In this document: one piece after another, positions 57,257-64,000 of the stretch
Layout: every line of letters begins with the position of its first letter
Position numbering within the stretch: the first letter of the stretch is position 1
Source: Streptomyces chartreusis NRRL 3882
GTDB taxonomy: Bacteria; Actinomycetota; Actinomycetes; Streptomycetales; Streptomycetaceae
Reading direction: 5' to 3'
NCBI RefSeq assembly: GCF_900236475.1
Contig: NZ_LT963352.1
Span: forward strand, 5,460,001 to 5,524,000
DNA: 64,000 bases
Notes under the pieces: model-generated
The model's database searches: none
What the model was told of the DNA's origin: nothing
Seen by the model: only the letters and a program-made list of their open reading frames with translations
Translations under genes and position numbers: made by a program

Positions 57257-58660
57257 TCAGCCTCCGTAGGCCGCGGCCGCTTCGGCCTCCAGCTTCGCTT
57301 GCGTGCCCGCGATGTCCTTCGGGTTCTTCAGGAAGTCCTGGAGGATCTTCCACTCGCCCTTGCCGGGGGTGCCGCCGAAGGCCTGCGGGGCCTGGTCGGA
57401 CATGTCGAAGCGGAAGTCGTCACCGGCGTCGATGAGCGCCTTGGCGATCCTCTGCTGCACCGCGTTCGGGTACGCGGAGTTCGGCACGTTCTTGTTGGGC
57501 GACAGGTAACCGCCGAGCTTCGCCTGAATCTGCGCGGCGTCCGGCGAGGCCAGCCAGGTGGCCAGCGCCTGTGCTCCCTTCGAGTCCTCCAGGATCACGG
57601 CCGCGTCACCGCCCGAGACCACCGGCCCGTTGTCCCCGACCGCCGGGAACGGGAACACCTTCGCGTCCGTCCCGACCTTCATGCTCTTCGGGATGTTGAC
57701 CTGTGCGAAGTCGCCCGCGGCGACCATGGCGGCCTTGGGCTGGTCCCCGCCGGTGAAGACCTGTGTGACGGAGGCCGGGAAGTCGGTCTGCAAGGCCCCG
57801 TTCGCGATGTAGTCGGGCTTGCCCCAGACCTGCGCGAGGGTGGTCAGCGCGTCCTTCACGGACGGGTCCGTCCACTTGATCTCGTGCTTGGCCAGCTGGT
57901 CGTACTTCTCCGGGCCGGCCTGCGAGAGGTACACGTTCTCGAACCAGTCGGTCAGCGTCCAGCCCTCGGCGCCGCCGACGGAGAACGGGGTGACGCCGGA
58001 GTCGTAGACGGTCTGCGCGGTGTTGAGCAGATCCGGCCAGGTCTCGGGCTCACTCGCCCCGGCGTTCTCGAAGACCTGGTTGTTGTACCAGATCAGGGAC
58101 TTGTTGGCGGCCTTGTAGTAGACGCCGTACTGCTTGCCGCCCACCTTGCCGATGTCCTGCCAGCCCTGCGAGTAGTTCTCGCCGAGCTCCTTGAGCGCCT
58201 CCGAGCCGAGCGGCTTGGCCCAGCCCCGGTCGACGGCCTGTTTGATGGCGCCCGGCTGCGGCAGCATCGCGATGTCCGGCGGCTGCCCGCCGGCCACCTT
58301 CGAGCCGATGAAGTTGATGATCGGGTCCTGGGCGGGCACGAACGTGACCTTGGCGCCCGTGCGCTTCTCGAACTCCGCCAGGACCTTCTTGAAGTTGGCC
58401 TGTTCGGCGCCGGTCCACACGGCGGCGATCTCCAGGCTCGTCCCGTCGAGCTTCGGAAGGGTGACGTTGCTGGCGGCCTCCTCGGTGTTGCCCGGGCTTC
58501 CGCTGCTGTTGTTGTCGTCGCCTCCGCAGGCGGTGAGCGAGAGCGCGAGCGCTCCCGCGGCGACGGCGGCCGCGGCCTTGGCGGCTCTGCGGTGCTGGGG
58601 GGTCGCCTTGTCCCGCTGCGGCGACCAGCGTGTCCGGATGGTGCTGCTCGTCATGCGCAT
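57257..58660 (-). CDS. Sugar ABC importer substrate-binding lipoprotein
   Basis: A 467-aa extracellular binding protein (solute-binding family 1). The signal peptide ends with lipobox LTAC followed by GGDDNNSSGS. The mature protein has the carbohydrate-binding pattern LEIAAVWTGAEQANFKKVL, KVTFVPAQDPIINFIGSK and a W-rich C-lobe. The ATG at 58660 (MRMTSST) is chosen, with GGGG 6 bases upstream; a second ATG two codons later is possible. It is the first gene of the importer operon. A 10-bp palindrome GAGCGCGCTC lies 35 bases upstream and may be a LacI-type operator. The ligand is unknown. Confidence 0.93.
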   Translation of the reverse strand: MRMTSSTIRTRWSPQRDKATPQHRRAAKAAAAVAAGALALSLTACGGDDNNSSGSPGNTEEAASNVTLPKLDGTSLEIAAVWTGAEQANFKKVLAEFEKRTGAKVTFVPAQDPIINFIGSKVAGGQPPDIAMLPQPGAIKQAVDRGWAKPLGSEALKELGENYSQGWQDIGKVGGKQYGVYYKAANKSLIWYNNQVFENAGASEPETWPDLLNTAQTVYDSGVTPFSVGGAEGWTLTDWFENVYLSQAGPEKYDQLAKHEIKWTDPSVKDALTTLAQVWGKPDYIANGALQTDFPASVTQVFTGGDQPKAAMVAAGDFAQVNIPKSMKVGTDAKVFPFPAVGDNGPVVSGGDAAVILEDSKGAQALATWLASPDAAQIQAKLGGYLSPNKNVPNSAYPNAVQQRIAKALIDAGDDFRFDMSDQAPQAFGGTPGKGEWKILQDFLKNPKDIAGTQAKLEAEAAAAYGG

Positions 58661-58694
58661 GACTGCCCCGTTCTTCGTTCCCTCGTCGAACGTC

Positions 58695-58704
58695 GAGCGC
58701 GCTC
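58695..58704. promoter_or_regulatory. Candidate LacI-type operator of the sugar importer
   Basis: GAGCGCGCTC is a perfect 10-bp palindrome with a central CG, 35-44 bases before the binding-protein start. LacI-family regulators of Streptomyces sugar operons bind such centred-CG palindromes. No lacI gene is in the window. A TTGACA hexamer further upstream (minus strand, 58757-58762) has no convincing -10 partner. Confidence 0.4.
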
Positions 58705-58849
58705 CCGTGCGATCTGGTCTACGCCCGGGTGTGCGGGGGCGGCAAGATGGCATCGGCTGTCAAGCGGGGGATCGTGACCCCCTCGTGACCAGCGACTCGT
58801 CCCTGATCAACGGACGGGGTCGGCATCCAGCCAGTGCCACGGACGAGTG

Positions 58850-61800
58850 CTACAGAAGCGACGGCACCTGAGCCGCCGAGACCTCCCGCGCCGCCCTTTC
58901 CAGCGCGCTGGCCAACAGTGCCAGGTCGGTCGGGCCGTTTCCGAGCTCCCGCACCGGACGCCGGGCCGGAGGGTCACCCATGCGGTGCCATTCCAGCGGT
59001 ACGACCGTGGGACGCAGCGTCGCCGTCCGGGGGATACGGCCGGTGACCCGCCCGCCCTGGAACGGTGTGACCCGCCCGTCCGCACAGGTCAGCCTGCCCC
59101 GGCCGGGTGCGGGCTCCTCCGGCCCCGGGGCGGGGGTGTCGAGCGCGACGCGGAGGGTGGCCCGGCGCGCCGGTTCCGTCTCGGCCGTACGGGCGCACGG
59201 GCCGGTGGCGGCCACCAGGTGGACGCCCAGCCGCTCGCCCTCCCGGGCCACGGCCTCCAGCGCCCGCATCACCGACCCGGCCGCGGGCCGTCCGGTCGAG
59301 CCGAGGGCGGGTGAGACCAGCGCGTCCAGGTCGTCCACGACCACGACGAGCCGGGGCAGCGGCGGCGCCGCCTCCGTCCGCCGCCGGGCCGCCCCGGGCC
59401 GCAGCCGCATCGTCGAACTGGGCGGGGAGTCGAGATCCCCGGCCCCGGCGGCCGTCCCGGCGGTCGCCTCGGCCGGAGCGCCGCCCCGGGCCGTCGCCGT
59501 GCGCTGGGCGACCATACGGCCCGACAGCTCGCGCCCGGTGTGCCACTCGGCGAAGTCGGACCGCCCCAGCAGCTCGGCGCGCCGTTTCAGCTCGGCGCTC
59601 AGGGACTGCGCGAACTCGCGCATCCGGACCGGGTCGTGGGCCGTGAGGTACGTGGTGACATGCGGGACGTCCGTACACACGCGCAGTCCCTCGCCGGCCC
59701 CGCCGCCCGCGCCGGGGCCGCCCCGGCCGTCGACCAGCACGATGCCCAGCCGGTCCGGCCGCTCGGCGGCGGCCAGGGATGCGACGACCGCCCGCAGCAG
59801 CTCCGTACGGCCGCTGCCCGGCGGGCCCTCGACCAGCAGATGCGGTCCCTGGGCCGCGAGGTCCGCGCAGACCGGGCCGCGCGGCCCGGCGCCCAGCACC
59901 GCGCGCACCCGCCCGCCCAGCGCCTCGGTGTCGTCGGCCGCGTCCGCCCAGCGCGCCATCAACGACGCCGGGGTGGCACGGGCCAGGCCCAGCTCGTCCA
60001 GCAGCCGTGCCGCCTGGGGCAGCGGCGCCGAGACGCGCGGCTGCCGCTCACTCGCCGAGCCGTCCGTACGCAGCGGCGCCAGCGCCCGCGCGAACCGCTC
60101 GGCCCACGCGGGGGAGACGGCGTCGACGGTGGCGATGGTGCCGTGCCCGACGGGTCCGGCCGGTGAGTCCTCGCTCCCCACCCGGGCCACACGCATCAGC
60201 CGCAGGGCCGTCGCCACGTCCCCGCTGAGCAGCGCGACGGCACCGCACTGCCGGAACGTCGGCGCCACCGAGCAGGCCGCCTCGTAGGTCTCCGTCACGG
60301 GTGAGGCCGGGGAGGCTGCCGCGGTCTCGGCCAGGCAGACGACATGGATCCCGGCCCGGGGGCCTTCCAGCGCCAGCCGCGCGACGGCCGCACGCAGGTC
60401 GGCGCCGCCGGGATCGCCGTCCACGACGAGGACGGTGTACGGGCCGGCGAAGCCGGTGGCCGGCGCGGGGACGGGGGCGTCGTCCCGGGCCCACGAGGGG
60501 CGGCGGGGCACGGGTTTGGCGGTGCTGCTCGCCGGACCCTCACTGCCGTGAGCATCGGGGCCCGGCGCGTCGCCGCTCGGGCCGTCGGTCGCCCGGGCTC
60601 TGGAATAGCGCACGTTGCCCAGCAGCCCGTCGGCCCCCGGCGCGCCGCCTCCCGCGTCCGCCAGCTGGTCCTCCAGGCGGCGCAGGAGCTCGTCGGTGCG
60701 GGCGGCGGCCTGCTCCCGGTCGTAGGCGAGCAGCAGGCGGCAGTCCTGTCCGTGTCCGGGACGGACATGCGGCAGCCAGCCCAGCCAGGACCACTCGGCG
60801 GTGCGCTCCGCCAGGGGGCGGGAGCGGTCCGCGGCGATCAGGACGATCTCCAGTGTGTCGGGGGAGTGCAGCGCGGTGAGCTGCGCCAGCACGGCACGGG
60901 CCAGCCCGGCGAGCCGCGCCCGGGGCCCGGCCAGTCCCAGTGCGCCGACCTCGCGCAGCCCGGCGGTCACCGGCACCGCGGGCAGCAGCCCGGAGCCGTC
61001 CGGCGCGGCCCGGTCGGCCGTGCCGAGGCGGACCGCCAGCGCCTCCGGGTGCCCCGGCCCGCGCTCCCACAGCCGGGGCCCCGGCCCCAGCGCCGTCAGC
61101 AGCAGCGTGGCCGGATCCGGCCAGGTCTCCGGCACCGCCGGCCCGACGGTCGCCGAGTGCTCCGCCGCCACGTCGGCCGGCTCGTCCTCGTACGCCCCGC
61201 CCGCGGGAGCCCCCTGCTCGCCACGCCCGCCGGCCAGCCGCCGCGCCCACGCGCCGAGCCCGCCCCGCCTGCGCGTCCCCGGCGGAACGTCGGTGCCCCG
61301 CACAGGAGTGCCCTTGCGCCCGCGCCCGGACCGCTCGTCCGGGGCGCTCGCCGGGCCGCCGTCGTCCCCGGGGCGACCGCCGCTGACCGGGGCATGAGGG
61401 CCTACGCCCGTGCCGCCGCCGTCGTCGCCGTGGCGATCGCCTGCGCCCGGACCGGCTCCCTGGCCGGAACCGCCCAGCGCCCCGGCCCCGAATCGCCCCG
61501 CGTGTGTGTCCCCGGCGCCGAGCCCGTGCCGCGTCGCACCCTGCTGCCGGGGTGTGCTGGTGACGCCGTCGGGGGAGACCGCCGCCGATGAGCCCCCGGC
61601 GGCGCCGCGCTGCCGCGGAGCCCGGACCACGCCTTCCGGCGACGCCGTACGCGCCCCATCCCGTGACGGGGACGCAGGGTGCGCCGAGTCTCCGCCGGGG
61701 CCGGCGGGCCCCGAGCCCCCCTGGCCCCTGGCGATGCCCTGCTCCGACACACCGCCAGCCGGCCGCGAAGCCTCCGCGGCAGCTCCCGCACCCCTGCCCT

Positions 61801-62701
61801 CGGCCCGAGGTGCCCCGCCCTGCCCCGGCACCACCGCCGAGTCCTCCGAGCCGTGCCCCGCGGTACCCGGCGTGCCCCAGGCCGCCGAGCCGTAAGCGTG
61901 ACGGGTCGGCGCGTCAGGGCCGGAGGGCGCGGCAGCCCCGGAGGATCTGCCCAGGTCGGCCGGACTCCCAGGGCCCGAAGACCTGGCGGCCCCGGCAGGG
62001 ATGGAATGCGGCGCGCGCGTGCCCGCCCCCGCCCCGCCGACGGCACCCGGCACGCGCACGTGCCCCTCCCCGTCCGGCGTCGTGTCCACCCGGCCCCCCG
62101 GCCCCCCGGCGGGAGCCAGTCGCAGGGCCGATTCGCCGATCCGCAGCAGCGCCCCGGGGGCGAAACGGAGCGCCCGGCCGCCGACACGCGTGCCGTCCAG
62201 CGTCGTGCCGTTCGTGGAGTCGAGGTCGGCCACCGAGACGCGGCCGTCGGCGCTCACCGTCACCGCGCAGTGCAGCCGGGAGACGTCCGGGTCGTCCAGC
62301 GGCACGTCGGCGTCGGCGGAGCGGCCGATGCGGATCTCGCCGCCGTGCAGCAGGTGGACGCCACCGGCGTCGGGCCCGGCGACCACCTGGAGCTGGGCCG
62401 GGGCGTCGTCCAGCTCGGGATGCGGCTCCGGCTCGCCCGGCGCGCCCACGGACAGCACGGCACCGTCGGTCAGCGGTGGCTCGCCGAGCGTGCAGCGCTG
62501 GGCGTCGAGCCGCTGCTCCCCGGCGTACAGCACCGGGGAACCCGAGCCGTCACCGCCGAGGACCACCTGGGCGAGCCCCGAGGCCACCGCCGCGAGCGCC
62601 GTGCCGGCGGGCGCAGTGACCAGCACGTCGCAGCGCGCGGCGCGGTCCCGGGCCGGAGCCGCCAGGCCCAGCGGGTCTACGACGGTCAGCCGGATCTGCA
62701 T
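58850..62701 (-). CDS. FHA domain - EccC/FtsK-like ATPase, no transmembrane helix
   Basis: A 1283-aa protein. An FHA domain sits at about residues 115-205, with IRIGRSADADVPLDDPDVS, SRLHCAV and DLDSTNGTTLDG; it binds phosphothreonine. A 300-residue Gly/Pro/Ser-rich linker follows. Then come blocks recalling the EccC ATPase of type VII secretion (LGPGPRLWERGPGHPEALAV, WSWLGWLPHVRPG) and an FtsK/SpoIIIE motor domain with Walker A GPPGSGRTE near residue 955 and a Walker-B-like LVVVVDDLDALVS. No hydrophobic helices are seen, unlike EccC. ATG 62701 (MQIRLTVVDPLG) starts the family N-terminus. It is divergent from a Ser/Thr kinase, a plausible partner. Confidence 0.85.
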   Translation of the reverse strand: MQIRLTVVDPLGLAAPARDRAARCDVLVTAPAGTALAAVASGLAQVVLGGDGSGSPVLYAGEQRLDAQRCTLGEPPLTDGAVLSVGAPGEPEPHPELDDAPAQLQVVAGPDAGGVHLLHGGEIRIGRSADADVPLDDPDVSRLHCAVTVSADGRVSVADLDSTNGTTLDGTRVGGRALRFAPGALLRIGESALRLAPAGGPGGRVDTTPDGEGHVRVPGAVGGAGAGTRAPHSIPAGAARSSGPGSPADLGRSSGAAAPSGPDAPTRHAYGSAAWGTPGTAGHGSEDSAVVPGQGGAPRAEGRGAGAAAEASRPAGGVSEQGIARGQGGSGPAGPGGDSAHPASPSRDGARTASPEGVVRAPRQRGAAGGSSAAVSPDGVTSTPRQQGATRHGLGAGDTHAGRFGAGALGGSGQGAGPGAGDRHGDDGGGTGVGPHAPVSGGRPGDDGGPASAPDERSGRGRKGTPVRGTDVPPGTRRRGGLGAWARRLAGGRGEQGAPAGGAYEDEPADVAAEHSATVGPAVPETWPDPATLLLTALGPGPRLWERGPGHPEALAVRLGTADRAAPDGSGLLPAVPVTAGLREVGALGLAGPRARLAGLARAVLAQLTALHSPDTLEIVLIAADRSRPLAERTAEWSWLGWLPHVRPGHGQDCRLLLAYDREQAAARTDELLRRLEDQLADAGGGAPGADGLLGNVRYSRARATDGPSGDAPGPDAHGSEGPASSTAKPVPRRPSWARDDAPVPAPATGFAGPYTVLVVDGDPGGADLRAAVARLALEGPRAGIHVVCLAETAAASPASPVTETYEAACSVAPTFRQCGAVALLSGDVATALRLMRVARVGSEDSPAGPVGHGTIATVDAVSPAWAERFARALAPLRTDGSASERQPRVSAPLPQAARLLDELGLARATPASLMARWADAADDTEALGGRVRAVLGAGPRGPVCADLAAQGPHLLVEGPPGSGRTELLRAVVASLAAAERPDRLGIVLVDGRGGPGAGGGAGEGLRVCTDVPHVTTYLTAHDPVRMREFAQSLSAELKRRAELLGRSDFAEWHTGRELSGRMVAQRTATARGGAPAEATAGTAAGAGDLDSPPSSTMRLRPGAARRRTEAAPPLPRLVVVVDDLDALVSPALGSTGRPAAGSVMRALEAVAREGERLGVHLVAATGPCARTAETEPARRATLRVALDTPAPGPEEPAPGRGRLTCADGRVTPFQGGRVTGRIPRTATLRPTVVPLEWHRMGDPPARRPVRELGNGPTDLALLASALERAAREVSAAQVPSLL

Positions 62702-63063
62702 CGCCGTCAGCGGTCCCTTCTGCCCGGGCGCGGAGTCCCCAACCCGCCCCCAGCACGTCGGCCAGTACTGCACGCATCCTCGCACCTGCCACTGACAGCG
62801 CGCCCCTCGCTCCGGAACAAGTGATCTTGATTGGTCGGCTCTGCCCGCAAAAGTGCCTGAGAGATGACCCACTCGCGATCAGTTGAGATCGGTCACGCTC
62901 ACTCTCGGCAACCTCGAGACCGAGGTGAGCGTCTTTCCTTCGAACGCGTGTGAGAACGCATACGTAAGACCCACAGAATGACGACACCCCGGTCCCCGGC
63001 GGCACGGCACTACAGTGGGTCGGACAGGCCAGCAGGCAAGGCAAGCACCAGGGAGCGCATGAC
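62702..63063. promoter_or_regulatory. Divergent promoter region between the FHA-ATPase and kinase genes
   Basis: No gene is seen in these 362 bases. The central part (about 62815-62960) is less GC-rich. It contains an inverted repeat CGATC-AGTTGA-GATCG (62876-62891). Promoters for both genes should lie here, but hexamers could not be placed with confidence. Confidence 0.4.
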
Positions 63064-64000
63064 GTGCGGCCGGTAGGCAGCAAGTACCTGCTCGAGGAGC
63101 CGCTCGGACGCGGCGCCACGGGCACCGTCTGGCGAGCCCGCCAGCGCGAGACCGCGGGCGCCGAGGCGGCCGTGCCGGGACAGCCCGGCGAGACCGTCGC
63201 GATCAAGGTCCTCAAGGAGGAGCTGGCCGGCGACCCGGACATCGTCATGCGGTTTCTCCGGGAGCGCTCCGTCCTGCTCCGGCTGACCCACCCGAACATC
63301 GTCCGGGTCCGCGACCTGGTCGTCGAGGGCGAGCTGCTGGCGCTGGTCATGGACCTCGTCGAGGGCCCCGACCTGCACCGCTACCTGCGCGAGAACGGGC
63401 CTTTCAGCCCCGTCGCCGCGGCACTGCTCACCGCCCAGATCGCCGACGCGCTCGCCGCCAGCCACGCCGACGGCGTGGTCCACCGCGACCTCAAGCCGGC
63501 GAACGTCCTGCTCCAGCAGTACGACGGGCAGATGCACCCGCTGCTGACCGACTTCGGCATCGCCCGCCTGGCCGACTCCCCGGGCCTGACCCGCACCCAG
63601 GAGTTCGTCGGCACGCCCGCGTACGTCGCGCCCGAGTCCGCCGAGGGCCGCCCGCAGACCTCCGCCGTCGACATCTACGGCGCCGGCATCCTGCTGTACG
63701 AGCTGGTCACCGGCCGTCCGCCGTTCTCCGGCGGCTCCGCCCTGGAAGTGCTGCACCAGCACCTGAGCGCCGAGCCGCGCCGTCCCTCCACGGTCCCCGA
63801 CCCGCTGTGGACGATCATCGAGCGCTGCCTGCGCAAGAACCCGGACGAGCGGCCCAGCGCCGAGAACCTCGCCCGTGGCCTGCGCGTCGTCGCCGAGGGC
63901 ATCGGTGTGCACGCGAACTCCGCGCAGATCGCCGCCGCCGAGGGCGTCGGCGCGCTCCTGGCGCCCGACCCGGCGCCCGCACCCGTGCCGGACACGCCCG
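63064..64000 (+). CDS. Serine/threonine protein kinase (PknB-like), 3' end beyond window
   Basis: The first 312 residues of a Hanks-type kinase; the gene continues past the window. The glycine loop is EPLGRGATGTVWRA (residues 12-25). The ATP-binding Lys48 is in VAIKVLKEE, the catalytic loop is HRDLKPANV (His140, Asp142), the DFG Asp163 is in LTDFGIARL, and the activation segment ends GTPAYVAPE. All key residues are intact. An Ala/Pro-rich juxtamembrane linker begins at the window end. GTG 63064 is the start, with AGGGAG 8 bases upstream. It is divergent from an FHA-domain protein. It may correspond to one of the paired PkaA/PkaB-type kinases of Streptomyces, but this was not checked. Confidence 0.93.
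   Translation, partial: MRPVGSKYLLEEPLGRGATGTVWRARQRETAGAEAAVPGQPGETVAIKVLKEELAGDPDIVMRFLRERSVLLRLTHPNIVRVRDLVVEGELLALVMDLVEGPDLHRYLRENGPFSPVAAALLTAQIADALAASHADGVVHRDLKPANVLLQQYDGQMHPLLTDFGIARLADSPGLTRTQEFVGTPAYVAPESAEGRPQTSAVDIYGAGILLYELVTGRPPFSGGSALEVLHQHLSAEPRRPSTVPDPLWTIIERCLRKNPDERPSAENLARGLRVVAEGIGVHANSAQIAAAEGVGALLAPDPAPAPVPDTP

Overview
The window is a high-GC actinobacterial chromosome segment, almost certainly Streptomyces. The evidence is strong third-position G/C bias, GTG starts with GGAG-type ribosome sites, the mtrA-mtrB-lpqB order, a long-form HPF, a SecA without a C-terminal zinc motif, and a very large (about 180 kDa) NAD-glutamate dehydrogenase. It reads as core chromosome: no insertion sequence, prophage, tRNA or CRISPR array was seen.

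Layout. 1-2137: 3' part of a 23S rRNA, a 5S rRNA and the rRNA-operon terminator. 2174-7802 (minus): five-gene MoxR AAA+ / DUF58 / DUF4350 / DUF4129 / membrane-protein operon. 7943-17254 (plus): mtnA, the mtrA-mtrB-lpqB cell-envelope signalling operon, a ComF-like phosphoribosyltransferase, hpf and a NarL-type response regulator. 17289-24820: YcaQ-like glycosylase, GNAT acetyltransferase, secA, Rv3235-like protein, DUF6912-like protein and a HAD hydrolase. 25368-30326: the 1652-aa glutamate dehydrogenase.

30482-54918 is the most distinctive region: a cell-wall glycopolymer (teichoic-acid-like) locus. It encodes a GtrA flippase-like protein, four multi-spanning GT-C-type proteins, two GT2 glycosyltransferases with C-terminal accessory regions, four proteins that join a GT2-like N-terminus to a TagF-like glycerophosphotransferase domain, a two-gene polysaccharide/teichoic acid ABC exporter, GalE, and a divergent TetR regulator. 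The TetR-exporter gap holds two matching 24-bp imperfect palindromes. An ohrR-ohr peroxide-defence pair sits inside the locus. The four fusion proteins fall into two types by their catalytic motifs, which suggests division of labour.

55049-58660 (minus) is a sugar ABC importer (two permeases and a lipoprotein binding protein); one permease carries a large extra insert. 58850-62701 (minus) encodes an FHA-domain protein with an EccC/FtsK-like ATPase region, divergent from a Ser/Thr kinase that runs off the window end.

An intergenic hairpin-rich repeat recurs at three places (18554, 24845, 32443) and is expanded at the third into near-identical 68-bp tandem units. All functional calls are from reading translated motifs and neighbourhoods; no database search was run.
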